Below, one piece after another: positions 18,325-28,700 of a stretch of DNA of 64,000 nucleotides. Position numbers and translations under genes: made by a program. Source of the DNA: Sandarakinorhabdus sp. AAP62 (GTDB taxonomy: Bacteria; Pseudomonadota; Alphaproteobacteria; Sphingomonadales; Sphingomonadaceae). The stretch lies in contig NZ_ANFY01000006.1 in assembly GCF_000331225.1 (NCBI RefSeq), positions 1-64,000 of the forward strand. The letters are read 5' to 3'. Positions within the stretch are counted from its first letter, which is position 1. Each line of letters begins with the position of its first letter. The notes beneath the pieces are model-generated. The model was not told where the DNA came from, ran no database searches, and worked only from the letters and a program-made list of their open reading frames with translations.

Positions 18325-19145
18325 GCGGCCTGCTTGGCGATATCCGCCCCCTGCAGCCACAGCGCCAGCGCGGTAAGGCCGGCAGTGAGCAGGATGAGCA
18401 GGGTGGAGGCGGCATTGACCGCCGGGGTGACCGAGAAGCGCACCATCGAATAGACCTTGATCGGAAAGGTGATGGTGTCCGGCCCGGAGGTGAAGAAGGT
18501 GATGACGAAATCATCGAGACTAAGGGTGAAGGCCAGCAGCGCACCCGCCACCAGCCCCGGCACCATGTGCGGCACCATGATATCGCGGAAGATCAGCCAT
18601 TCGCCCGCCCCCAGGTCGCGGGCGGCTTCGGCCAGCGCGCCATCGAAACTGGCCAGCCGCGCCCGCACCACCAGCGCGACGAAACTGAACGAGAAAGTGG
18701 CGTGCGCGATGATGATGGCGCCCAGATTGGCCGGCCACGGCAGTTCGGTGGGCCATGGCAGAATCGCGGTAAAGAACACCAGGAAAGCGACACCCAGGCA
18801 GATTTCCGGCACCACGATCGGCAGGCCCAGCAGCGCCTCCAGCGCGGCCTTGCCAGCAAAGCGGAAGCGCCACAGCAGCAACGCCGCCGCTGTGCCGAGG
18901 ATCAGGCTGATGATGGTGGAGGCCGCCGCGATCACCAGCGAATTGCCGAAGGCGGCCACCAGTTCGCCATCATCGAACAGTTCGGCATACCAGCGCAGCG
19001 AGAAACCGCGCCACACGGTGATGCGCTTGCTGTCGTTGAAGGAAAACACCACCAGCGCCAGCAGCGGCAGATAAAGAAACGCGCCGACCATGGCCAGCCA
19101 CAGCCGCAGCGGCCAGCGCGCCAGATAATCCAGCGGGCCCGTCAT
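18321..19145 (-). CDS. potI: Polyamine ABC transporter permease (PotI/PotC type)
   Basis: 274 residues from the ATG at 19145, which overlaps the PotH stop (ATGA). About six hydrophobic segments. The EAA loop contacting the ATPase is EAARDLGAGEWLIFRDIMVP (about 170-190). The motif FSFNDSKRITVWRGFSLRWY near the N-terminus is typical of PotC/PotI. Partner of the PotH-like permease in the inner membrane. Confidence 0.93.
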   Translation of the reverse strand: MTGPLDYLARWPLRLWLAMVGAFLYLPLLALVVFSFNDSKRITVWRGFSLRWYAELFDDGELVAAFGNSLVIAAASTIISLILGTAAALLLWRFRFAGKAALEALLGLPIVVPEICLGVAFLVFFTAILPWPTELPWPANLGAIIIAHATFSFSFVALVVRARLASFDGALAEAARDLGAGEWLIFRDIMVPHMVPGLVAGALLAFTLSLDDFVITFFTSGPDTITFPIKVYSMVRFSVTPAVNAASTLLILLTAGLTALALWLQGADIAKQAA

Positions 19146-20020
19146 CGCGCGGCCTCGCGGCGGCTGATGATCGCCTTCACCATCAGTGCCGCAAAGGTGA
19201 GATACATCAGCAGGAACGACAGCGCCGCGCCGAACGGCCAATCATTGGCGGAACGGAACTGGCGCTCGATCACGTTGGCGATCATCTGGCTGTTGGTGCC
19301 GCCGAGCAGATCGGGCGTCAGGTAAGCGCCCAGCGCCGGGATGAAGGTGATGATGATGCCCGAAACGATGCCGGGCAGCGCCAGCGGCACCACGACCCGC
19401 CACAGGGTGGCGAGATGGCCGGCGCCCAGATCAAGGCTGGCCTCGATCAACGAACGGTCCAGCCGATCGAGCGCGGCGTAAAGCGGCAGCACCATGAACG
19501 GCAGGTGGACATAGACCAGACCCACCACCACTGCGAAATTGTTGTTGATCAGCGGCAACGGCTCGAACGGCGGCAGGCCCGGCACTAGCCCCCACAAGGC
19601 TCCCAGCCCGGCATTGATCAGGCCCTCTGTTCGCAGGATGGCCATCAGCGCATAGGTGCGGATCAAGAGGTTGGTCCAGAACGGCAGCATGATCGCCACC
19701 AGCAGCAACAGCTTGGCGCGGGGGCGCGCAAAGGTGATGGCCAGCGCCACCGGCAGGCCCAGGATGAAGCACAGCAAGGTAGTGAGGGCGGCAAATCCCA
19801 TGGATTTCAAGAGGATCGCCAGATAGAGCGGCTTCAGCGCGCGGGCATAATTCCCCCAGCTGCCGGTGATGGCGATATCGACCAGCGTGCGGTTCTCGCC
19901 GAAACTATAGGTCCAGATCACCGCCAGCGGCGCCAGGAACAACGCGAACAGCCACACGACCGGCGGCAGGCCAACGGCCGCAAACACGCCGGGCGCCTGG
20001 AAAGGCCGTTGCAGCATCAT
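19142..20020 (-). CDS. potH: Polyamine ABC transporter permease (PotH/PotB type)
   Basis: 292 residues with six predicted membrane helices and an EAA loop EASLDLGAGHLATLWRVVVP in the cytoplasmic loop. The segment LPFWTNLLIRTYALMAIL is characteristic of PotB/PotH. It forms the inner-membrane channel with PotI. ATGA overlaps link it to the binding-protein gene upstream and the second permease downstream. Confidence 0.93.
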   Translation of the reverse strand: MMLQRPFQAPGVFAAVGLPPVVWLFALFLAPLAVIWTYSFGENRTLVDIAITGSWGNYARALKPLYLAILLKSMGFAALTTLLCFILGLPVALAITFARPRAKLLLLVAIMLPFWTNLLIRTYALMAILRTEGLINAGLGALWGLVPGLPPFEPLPLINNNFAVVVGLVYVHLPFMVLPLYAALDRLDRSLIEASLDLGAGHLATLWRVVVPLALPGIVSGIIITFIPALGAYLTPDLLGGTNSQMIANVIERQFRSANDWPFGAALSFLLMYLTFAALMVKAIISRREAAR

Positions 20021-21081
20021 GCCGCCATCACCCGCGTGATCGCCTCTTCCACGGCGCGGATATGGCCGATGCCCTGGAAACGGCCATAACCGCTCTTCGC
20101 CATCGCCGGGCCGCTGGGGAAGATCACCTTGTTGGTGCGATATTCATCCGGCATCAGCGCCAGCGCCGCCGCATTGGGCGTGGGGAAACGGATGCTGCTG
20201 GCGATGTCGGCGCCTACCTTGGCATCCAGCAGATAATTGATGAAACGATGGGCATTGTCTGGCCGCGGTGCGCCGGTGGGAACGCACAGGCAATCCGAAT
20301 TGATCAGCGTGCCTTCGCGCGGGATGACGAACGCCAGATCATCATCGTCGGCCATCACCTGCGCGATGTCGCCATTATATTCCACCACCAGATCAATCTC
20401 GCCACTGGCCAGCAGGTCCTGGCCCTCATCATGGTGGAACAATTTCACATGGCGTTTCTGGGCGATCAGCATCTGCGTCACCTGCTCCATGATCGCCGGC
20501 GTCACGGCGTTGACCGAATGGCCGAGATATTTCGCACCCAGCCGGATCAGATCATCGCCTTCCGCCAGCAGGCCGATGCGGCCGGAATAACGGTCTGAAT
20601 CCAGCACCCATTTCCAGCTGTCGGGGACGCCATCCACGCGGGACTTGCGATAGCCGATCCCCAGCGCCAGCCACGTATAGGGCATGGACCAGCGCCGCCC
20701 CGGATCATAAGGCACATCCACGAATTCCGGCGCCAGATTGGCCCGGTTGGGAATGCGCGCATGATCGAGCGGGCTGAGCATCCCTGAAATCTGCAGCCGC
20801 GTAACGAATTCGTTCGACGGCACGATCACGTCGAAACCGGGATTGCCTGCCCGCAGCCGCGCAAACAGCTCGTCGTTGTTGGCATAATGGCTCATGCGCA
20901 CGTCAACGCCAGTGGCTTTGCTGAAATCGGCCAGCGTCGTCTCGCCGATATAGGTATCCCAATTGTAGAAGTTCAGCCGCTGCTCCTCGCCATTGGCCCC
21001 CTTGGGGAAGGCGCGCGAACAGCCATCCAGCACCAGCGCCGCCGCCAGCCCACCAAAGCTGCGGCGCGACAGATCAGGCAT
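20017..21081 (-). CDS. potF: Polyamine-binding periplasmic protein (PotD/PotF type), Tat/lipoprotein signal
   Basis: 354 residues from the ATG at 21081, which overlaps the end of the GS-like gene by 8 bases. The N-terminus has a twin-arginine motif (SRRSFGG) followed by a hydrophobic stretch and a lipobox-like LDGC, so it is probably exported folded and lipid-anchored. The mature part has the class I polyamine-binding features: LNFYNWDTYIGE near the start, SNEFV, and VVEYNGDIAQV. Binds putrescine/spermidine and delivers it to PotHI. A start further upstream would place a long frame inside the GS gene and lose the signal peptide. Confidence 0.92.
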   Translation of the reverse strand: MPDLSRRSFGGLAAALVLDGCSRAFPKGANGEEQRLNFYNWDTYIGETTLADFSKATGVDVRMSHYANNDELFARLRAGNPGFDVIVPSNEFVTRLQISGMLSPLDHARIPNRANLAPEFVDVPYDPGRRWSMPYTWLALGIGYRKSRVDGVPDSWKWVLDSDRYSGRIGLLAEGDDLIRLGAKYLGHSVNAVTPAIMEQVTQMLIAQKRHVKLFHHDEGQDLLASGEIDLVVEYNGDIAQVMADDDDLAFVIPREGTLINSDCLCVPTGAPRPDNAHRFINYLLDAKVGADIASSIRFPTPNAAALALMPDEYRTNKVIFPSGPAMAKSGYGRFQGIGHIRAVEEAITRVMAA

Positions 21082-22438
21082 TCGCCAACACCCAGTCGTA
21101 ATCGAGCGCCGGCACCACCGCCATATAGCGTTCCTGCTCGGTGCGCTTGACGCTGGCAAACATGGCGATGGTGGACGCGCCCAAATATGCGGGCAGGATG
21201 CTGCCGGCCTCCAGCGCGCGCACGGCGGCGAACCAGTCGCCCGGCAGCGCCGGCAGCGCCTCGGCCGCGGCATAGCCATCGCCGATCACCGGCGGGCCGG
21301 GATCGATCTGGTGCGTCAGGCCGTGATGCACCCCGGCCAGCAAGGCGGCGAGCGCCAGGTAGGGATTGGCGTCCGCCCCGGCGATGCGATGTTCGACATG
21401 GCGACTGGCATCCGGCCCGGCGGTGATGCGGAAGCTGGTGGTGCGATTGTCCATGCCCCAGCTGGCGGCGACCGGCGCGAAGCTGCCGGCCTTGAACCGG
21501 CGATAGCTGTTGGCATTGGGCGCAAAGATGGCGAAACTTTCCGCCAGCGCCGCCTTCAGCCCGCCGATGGCATGCAGCAGCGGCGCATTGGGGCTGCCGT
21601 GCGGGCTGGCGAAGATGTTGGCGCCGGCCGCATCGTTGATGGAGACATGCAGGTGCAGGCCATTGCCGGCGGCATCGGCAAAGGGTTTCGCCATGAACGT
21701 CGCCAGCATGTCGTGCCGGCGGGCCACCTGCTTCACCAGCCGCTTGTAGAGCACCACGTCATCGGCCACGCGGAGCGGATCGGCTCGGTATTTCAGGGTC
21801 AGCTCCATCTGCCCCGGCGCATATTCGGAGATGGCAGTTTCCAGCGGCAGCCCGGCGGCATCAGCGGCGGCCCACAGATCTGCCAGGAACGGACCGGCAT
21901 CATCCAGTTCCTCCAGCCCATAGGTGCCGTGCGTGGCCGGCCGCGCACCGCCCATGCGTGCCGGCTGCGGCGGTTGACCATCAGCACGGTTGCGATCGAC
22001 GAGGTAGAATTCCAGTTCGCAGGCCACCACCGGGGTGAAACCATCGGCCGTCAGCCGCGCAACCACGCGCGCCAGCGCCGCCCGGCAGTCGATTTCGCAC
22101 ACGCTGCCATCCGCTTCGAACAGCGAGGTGATGACCATGGCCCGGCCCGGCCCGGTGGGCACCAGCGTGCCGGGCGCCGGCCGCGCAAAGCGATCGCTGT
22201 CGCCATTTTCCCACACCAGCCCGGTATCGAAACAATCCTGCCCCGTCACATCGGCGACCAGGATCGACACCGGCAGCGGCCGGCCAGCCGTGAACAGCGC
22301 ATCGAGTTCATGCACGCGGATGCGCTTGCCGCGCGCCGTGCCCGACAGGCCGGTGAAGATGATATCGACGAACTGGGTATCGGGGTGGGCCGCCAGAAAG
22401 GCCTCGGCCTCAGCCGGCGCTGCCACAAGGATCGTCAT
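21074..22438 (-). CDS. Glutamine synthetase family protein, PuuA-like paralogue
   Basis: 454 residues from the ATG at 22438; AGGAG five bases upstream decides it over a GTG two codons earlier. It has the GS fold, with the LHLHVSI histidine motif, NRTTSFRI arginine motif and ANPYLAL segment. First gene of the operon. It may glutamylate another polyamine or amine (for example spermidine, or ethanolamine as in GlnA4-type enzymes), or share the PuuA role. Two diverged GS-family ligases in one polyamine operon suggest different substrates. Substrate not decided by sequence. Confidence 0.85.
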   Translation of the reverse strand: MTILVAAPAEAEAFLAAHPDTQFVDIIFTGLSGTARGKRIRVHELDALFTAGRPLPVSILVADVTGQDCFDTGLVWENGDSDRFARPAPGTLVPTGPGRAMVITSLFEADGSVCEIDCRAALARVVARLTADGFTPVVACELEFYLVDRNRADGQPPQPARMGGARPATHGTYGLEELDDAGPFLADLWAAADAAGLPLETAISEYAPGQMELTLKYRADPLRVADDVVLYKRLVKQVARRHDMLATFMAKPFADAAGNGLHLHVSINDAAGANIFASPHGSPNAPLLHAIGGLKAALAESFAIFAPNANSYRRFKAGSFAPVAASWGMDNRTTSFRITAGPDASRHVEHRIAGADANPYLALAALLAGVHHGLTHQIDPGPPVIGDGYAAAEALPALPGDWFAAVRALEAGSILPAYLGASTIAMFASVKRTEQERYMAVVPALDYDWVLANA

Positions 22439-22607
22439 GTCCACTCCTGCCAGCCTCGCCCGCTCTGAGCTGCTGGTCTTCCTACACTTGCAAAGCGCAG
22501 GCCTGCCAGCAACCCCCTGTGGAGGGTCATTTGGCCCATGCGACGGCCTTGATTGACTTGGCGAACCGCTGCGCGCAACAATCGGGCGAATTCGGGGGAG
22601 AAGAGCG
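22439..22607. promoter_or_regulatory. Divergent control region between putrescine operon and caspase operon
   Basis: 169 bases between two divergent operons, so promoters for both should lie here. A strong ribosome site GGGGGAG (22594-22600) precedes the caspase gene start at 22608, and AGGAG precedes the GS-like gene. No convincing sigma-70 hexamer pair or palindrome could be assigned by eye. No regulator gene for either operon is adjacent. Confidence 0.5.
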
Positions 22608-25600
22608 ATGCGGCTGGGCCACCTGCTGGGGTTGGCTGCGCTGTTGTTCGGCGCGACAGCGGCTGTTCAAGCGCAAACCCCGCGCCAGGCTGCCCAGATC
22701 ACGCCGCGCGTGATCGTGCAGGCTGTGCGCGGCGGCATTGAAACTGCCGCCTGGTCGCCTGATGGTCGCTATATCTTCACCGCTTTCGGCTTCACCCGCG
22801 AATTGCTGGTGTGGGACGTCGCCACCGGCAACATCATCGATCGCGTGGCTCTGCCTCTGCAGGTGCGAGGCGAAGCCGACGTGATGAAGATGCGCGCGAT
22901 GACGCTGCTGCCCGATGGCCGCACCCTGCGCCTTGATGCCGAGATCCTCGACAGCAACGCGCCCAGCATGCAAGGCGGGCGCACCTATTTCGTCGACATG
23001 GTGACGCGGCGTACCACTGTGGGTCCCACGCCGCCACGATTGCCACCGCTGCCTGCCGATGCCGATTTCGCCACCTGGACGCAGCGCTGGATGGGGGCGC
23101 TGGAAGCCATTTACGAAGGCGGCACCGACATGAGCGAGGCCGAGGCCAATGGCCTGCTGCCGCAGCTGCCCGCCTCACCTGATGGCGCCTGGCAGATCGT
23201 GCGCGCCGGTTCCGGCATCGGGGTGCGCGGCCGCGACGGCAAGACACGCGAACTCGAAACCAGCGACGATTTCCAGAATCTCGATCATGCCGCCCTGTCG
23301 CCAGACGGCCAGACCGTGGCACTGCTGCACCCCGACGAGGACGACAAGGGCAAACCGATCATCAACATCGATCTGCTCGATCTGGCCGACGGCGACCTTG
23401 GCGACCAGATCACGCTGCCCGGCAGCTATGATCGCCTGCACTGGCTGAACCCGCGGGAACTGCTGGTGTTGCCGTTCGACGACAGCGATGATCCGCTCGA
23501 CGATGCGGCAGCCGGCGTGCCGTCAGATGTGCTGAAGGTTGACGTGAACAGCGGCGAAATGCTGGGCCGCTATCCGGGGCGCTGTTTCGTTACCAGCCTG
23601 GCCGATGGCACATTGATCGGTGCCGGCCTCGCCAACTGCCGGTCCGGCGTGCCCGATGATCGCGCGCTGCAGCGGCTGGAAGGCGCTCGCTGGGTGAAGC
23701 TGACCGGCCATGAAATGCCCAAGGGCGCCCATATCAGGCTGATTGCCGCCAGCCGCCGCGGCGGGCAACTGGCGGTGGTGACCAGGCTGGCCGATGGCAC
23801 GCACGAGATCGTTGTTGTCGATCCCGCCACCGGCGCGCCGCAGCACGCGGTCACCTACGACGACAAGGACGCTGTCTTCATGGCGGCAGAATTTTCGAAT
23901 GACGGGAAGATATTGTGGCTGGCCGGCGGCGGCGCGGTGCTCGAATGGACCCCGGCCGCCCCCGACAAGCCCGATGGCACGCCGGCCACGCGCGTGTTCG
24001 AGGTGGGCGTGACCGCCCCCACCAGCCTGGTGGAACGGCGCGGGGAACTGCAGGTGTTGGGGCCGCTGGACGACCGGATTTTCAGCATCGATCTGGCCAG
24101 CGGCACAGCCCGGCCACTGGTCGAATTCACGGGCGCGCTGGCGGGCGGCATTCTGGGCAACCGGCCGATCCGCTGGGCGGTTTCCCTTGGCGGGGACCTG
24201 ACGCTCTGGCAGGCGCAAACCGGCCAGACGCTGCTCACCACCGCACTGCTGCCGGAAGGCGATTATGTCACTGCCACGCCGGAGGGCCGCTACGACACCA
24301 ACATGGACGCCGACGATGCCAGTTTCCGCTGGTTCGTGCCCGATGAACCGTTCCAGAGCCTGGCGCCCCAGACCTTCATGCGCGATTATTACACGCCGCG
24401 CCTGCACCGCAAGCTGGTGGATTGTGTCACCGCGGGCAACTGCGCCGAAGCGCTGAAGCCGCTGCCATCGATCGCCGGGCTGAACCGGCTGCAACCGGTG
24501 GTGAAGATCACCGGGGTCGAGATGGACCCCAAGGACGCCGGTGACGCCTGGGTGAACCTGGAGATCGACGAGGCGGTTAAGGGCGGAACCCGCTCCGGCC
24601 TCTATGGCATCAAGCTGCTGATGAACGGCCGCGAGGTGGCGCGTGATCCCGATGATCCCGATGCGCCCATGCCGCGCTCGCTGGCCGAATGGCGCAAGGT
24701 GAACCGCACCGAGACAGACAATGGCCACTACAACTACCAACTGCGGGTAACGATCCCCAGCGACGGCAAGGCGATCGAATTTTCCGCCTATGCCTTCAAC
24801 GAGGATCGGGTGAAGAGCGAGAGCGCCTTTTTCACCTGGAAACCACCGCGCCTGCGCCCGCGCCCGCGCCGGGCCTTCGTGCTGACCATCGGCGTGGACG
24901 CCTATGCCGAAAGGCGGCTGAACCTGAATTTTGCCGTGGCCGATGCAAGGCTGATCAGCGAGCGGCTTGCCGCCTTCCCCGGTTACGAGATGCGCCATGC
25001 CAGCCTGACCACCACGGCCACCCGCACCGTGACCAGCGAGCATGTCCAGGATGCGCTGTCGCTGCTGGGCGGCTTGCAGGTGGAAAAGGCCCGCGAACGG
25101 CTCGCGGCGGCCGGCCATGATGTGACCAGGCTGGAGGAAGCCTCGCCCGATGATGTCGTCATCATCAGCTTTTCCGGCCACGGCTTTGCCGACAAGAGCG
25201 GCAATTTCGCCCTGCTCCCCTCCGATGCCAGCTGGCCGCTGAACAGCACGGGCCCGGCGCTGGAGACCACGGTGACCGCCGATGATCTCACCGTCTGGCT
25301 GCGCTACATCAACGCCGGCGATATCGCCTTCATCATCGATGCCTGCCATTCGGGCGCTGCGGTCGACACGCCGGATTTTAAGCCCGGCCCGATGGGCGAT
25401 CCGGGCCTTGGCCAACTGGCCTTCGACAAGCTGATCCGCATCCTGGCCGCCACCCAGGCCGATGATGTCGCGCTGGAAAGCGCCAATCTGCGCCAGGGCC
25501 TGCTCACCGCCAGCCTGAGCGAGGGCCTGGAGGCCGGCCCTGCCAGCCTGCGCGGGGACGAGGATGGCGATGGCAACGTGGGCCTGGATGAATGGTTGCG

Positions 25601-25781
25601 CTATGCCGTGGACCGCTTGCCCTCGCTCAGCGAGGAAGCCCGCAAGGGCGGCCCGGCGATGGCCGCACGCGGCGTGCGGCTGGTGATGCGCACGCCCACC
25701 GCCCCGCCACGTGTGCAGGAACCCAGCCTGTTCGATTTCAGCAGCGAGGATTCGCCGGTGGTGGTGAAGAAACGGCCATGA
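22608..25781 (+). CDS. Exported beta-propeller / caspase-like (C14) peptidase, copy 1
   Basis: 1057 residues. A Sec signal peptide (about 1-22, ending VQAQ) is followed by a WD40/TolB-like propeller region (about 40-590; repeats such as AAWSPDGRYIF, ALSPDGQTV), a linker with an immunoglobulin-like feel (about 625-750), and a caspase/metacaspase domain from about 760. The catalytic dyad is His858 (FSGHG) and Cys913 (DACHSG). Caspase-fold peptidases cut after Asp, Arg or Lys; specificity here is unknown. First gene of a four-gene chain; its stop overlaps the next start (ATGA). The signal peptide places it outside the cytoplasm, unlike most bacterial conflict-system caspases. Confidence 0.88.
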   Translation: MRLGHLLGLAALLFGATAAVQAQTPRQAAQITPRVIVQAVRGGIETAAWSPDGRYIFTAFGFTRELLVWDVATGNIIDRVALPLQVRGEADVMKMRAMTLLPDGRTLRLDAEILDSNAPSMQGGRTYFVDMVTRRTTVGPTPPRLPPLPADADFATWTQRWMGALEAIYEGGTDMSEAEANGLLPQLPASPDGAWQIVRAGSGIGVRGRDGKTRELETSDDFQNLDHAALSPDGQTVALLHPDEDDKGKPIINIDLLDLADGDLGDQITLPGSYDRLHWLNPRELLVLPFDDSDDPLDDAAAGVPSDVLKVDVNSGEMLGRYPGRCFVTSLADGTLIGAGLANCRSGVPDDRALQRLEGARWVKLTGHEMPKGAHIRLIAASRRGGQLAVVTRLADGTHEIVVVDPATGAPQHAVTYDDKDAVFMAAEFSNDGKILWLAGGGAVLEWTPAAPDKPDGTPATRVFEVGVTAPTSLVERRGELQVLGPLDDRIFSIDLASGTARPLVEFTGALAGGILGNRPIRWAVSLGGDLTLWQAQTGQTLLTTALLPEGDYVTATPEGRYDTNMDADDASFRWFVPDEPFQSLAPQTFMRDYYTPRLHRKLVDCVTAGNCAEALKPLPSIAGLNRLQPVVKITGVEMDPKDAGDAWVNLEIDEAVKGGTRSGLYGIKLLMNGREVARDPDDPDAPMPRSLAEWRKVNRTETDNGHYNYQLRVTIPSDGKAIEFSAYAFNEDRVKSESAFFTWKPPRLRPRPRRAFVLTIGVDAYAERRLNLNFAVADARLISERLAAFPGYEMRHASLTTTATRTVTSEHVQDALSLLGGLQVEKARERLAAAGHDVTRLEEASPDDVVIISFSGHGFADKSGNFALLPSDASWPLNSTGPALETTVTADDLTVWLRYINAGDIAFIIDACHSGAAVDTPDFKPGPMGDPGLGQLAFDKLIRILAATQADDVALESANLRQGLLTASLSEGLEAGPASLRGDEDGDGNVGLDEWLRYAVDRLPSLSEEARKGGPAMAARGVRLVMRTPTAPPRVQEPSLFDFSSEDSPVVVKKRP

Positions 25782-28700
25782 TCCGACGGCCCTTCGCCTT
25801 GCTCGGGCTGCTGCTGGGCGCGGCGGTAGCCCAGGCACAAGCGCCGCCCACCAACCCCACCGCGCGCATCGTCGTGCAATCGGCCCAATCATACACCATC
25901 GACGTGGCAGCGTGGACGCGTGACAGCCGCTTCCTGTTCACCGCTGAAGGCGAGAGCCGGGAGCTGGTGCTGTGGGATATCGAACGCGGCGTGATCGTCG
26001 ATCGGGTCACACTGCCCGGCCATGACAATGAATTGCGGGATGACACCGATTATACCGCCATGCGGCTGTCGGCCGATGGCAAGACCCTGCATCTCGATGG
26101 CAAAGGCTGGACCAACACGCTTCAGCCCGTGAAGCTGGCGCTCACCATCGACACGGCAAGCCGCGCCGCCAGGCTGCAATCCGTTGCCGAACCCGTGCTG
26201 GACAAACAGGCGGCACAAGCCCGCCGTCAGGCCGAAGCAGCGGCGTGGCTGCAGCGTCATTCCGACACGCCCGACGCTGCGGCAGAGCGTGCAGACCTGT
26301 TGCGGACGCTTCCCGCGTCGCCCAACGGGCGCTGGCAACCGGCGCGCACCAAGCGGCGTTATTCCTTGCAGGCCAAGGACGGCACGATCCGCCAGCTGGC
26401 CACGCCGATGGCAACACGCGCCATCACGTCGGCCGCACTTTCACCCAATCGGCAGATGCTGGCGATCAGCCGCCCGGCGCCTGGCGAACATGGCCTGGTG
26501 GTGGAAATCCATGATCTGCTTACCGGCACGCTGAAACGCCGGCTGGAACTGCCCAACGGCATCCGCTTCATCGGCTGGGGCGATGATCGTTACTTCACGA
26601 CCTTGTCGTCAGGGGAAGGGCGCGATGGCACGGTCATCGCTCTGGCGGAAATCATCGATTCCGAAAATGGTGTCGTCATGGGCAAGGCTCCGTCCACCTG
26701 CATGATGACTCTCATTCCCCATGGTCCTGCCCTGGGCACCACGGCAAGCTGGGAACAATGTCTCAAGACATTCCCCGAAGAGGCCGACTACACGACCACC
26801 CTGGCGCGTCTGTCGGGCGACGAATGGAAGCCGTTGGAATTTCCACCCCTGACCCACTTCAAGGAAATCCTCGCGCAGTCGATTCTCCTCGATATCGTTC
26901 CCAGCCAACGCGGCGAAATGCTCGCTTTGAATCTGGCGGATACGCTTGGCCAGGAAATGGTCATGCTGTTTGACGGCAACGCCAACCCTGTTTCGCTGAT
27001 CCCGCCTCTCTATCTGCAACGGGAAAGACAAAGCTTCCGCCACACGGCAGTCGGCTTTTCCCCTGGTGCGAAGACCCTGTGGATCAGCCGCCAGGGCGCC
27101 GTGCTGGAATGGCCGCTGGAAAATGGGATGGCGCGCGGCGAACCCCGACGGATCGCGATCGGCGTGCAGCAACCCGCGTTGATCGAATCAAACGGCCGGC
27201 AGCTGCTGGTGGCAGGCCAGGATGGCCGCGTGTCGCTGGTGAACGTCGGCGCCGCCGCAGCCCGCCTCGAACTCACCTTCACCCCCAATATCAAGAGCGT
27301 CGGCTTCCTGCCTGACCGGCCAATCATCTGGGCGGTTTCGCCAGACGGCCTGCGCCTGTGGGACAGCCGGACGGGCGCCGTGCTGCTGACCAGCCATTAT
27401 GTTGGTGATGGCTTTGTGACGGTGGCCGCCGATGGCCGCTATGACACCAACCTGGGGCCGGACTCACAGGCCTTCCGCTGGCTGCTGCCCAAATCGCCGT
27501 TCCAGAGCCTGGCGCCACAAACCTTCATGCGCGACTATTTCGAGCCCGATCTGGCCCGCAAGCTGATCGACTGCACCACGGCCGGCAGCTGCGCCCAGCG
27601 GCTGAAGCCGGTGCGCCCGTTTGCCAGCATCAATACCCTGCTGCCAGAGGTCGAGATCACCCGCATCGCGCCCGCCGGCCCCGGCCAGGCCGATGTCGAA
27701 ATCGCAATCACCGAACAGGTCGCCAAGAACGGCAAGCGGTCGGGCGCCTTCCGTGCCAGCCTGCAGATCAACAACCGCGAAGTGGCCCGCAACCCGGATC
27801 TGAACCTGTGGGACAATGCAATGTCACTGGAGGAGTGGCGGCTGGAAAGCCGGATGGACGGCAACCGGCAGGGCCGGCGCACGCTCTGGCGCGTGCGCGT
27901 CGAGGTGCCGACGGACGGCAAACCGATGGAATTTTCCGCCTATGCCTTCAACAGTGACCGGGTGAAGAGCGACACGGCGCGGGCGCTCTTCACCCCGCCA
28001 CCTGCCCCGCCGCGCCCGCGCCGGGCCTTCGTGGTGACCATCGGCGTCGACCATTATGCCGAACCACGCCTGGCGCTGAACTTCGCCGTGTCCGACGCCA
28101 AGGTGATCGCCGGGCGACTGGCGCAGATTCCCGGATTCGAGATGCGCCACGCCAGCCTGACCACGGGCATTGATCCCGATGGCAAACAGCGCAGTGTCGA
28201 CTATTATGATCTGAGGTGGATGTTCAACCGGCTGAGCGGCAACAGGGAAACCAGTGGCGTTTTGACCGAGACAAGGCATGATCTGAGCGCGCTCGACCGT
28301 GCCACGCCCGATGACATCGTCATCATCAGCTATTCCGGTCATGGCTATACCGATCCGACCGGGACTTTCGCGCTGCTCACCAGCGAAACCCATTGGCCGG
28401 CGATGGCCAGTGCGCCTGAACCGCTCTCGATCATTTCCAGCAACATACTCCTCACTTGGCTGCGCTACATCAATGCCGGCGAAATCGCGCTGATCATCGA
28501 CGCCTGCCATTCCGGCGCGCTGGTCAGCCCGCCCGATTTCAAGCCCGGCCCGATGGGCGACAATGGCCTGGCCCAGACCGCCTATGACAAGGGCATCCGC
28601 ATCCTCGCCGCAACCCAGGCCGACGACGTGGCGCTGGAAAGCAGCCTGCTGCGCCAGGGCTTCCTCACCGCCGCGCTGGGCGAGGGCTTGACCGATGACG

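Noticed and set aside
23523-25892. 789-codon minus-strand frame opposite the first caspase gene
   Set aside because: Shadow frame rich in Gly, Ala, Arg and His; the plus strand has signal peptide, propeller repeats and catalytic dyad.
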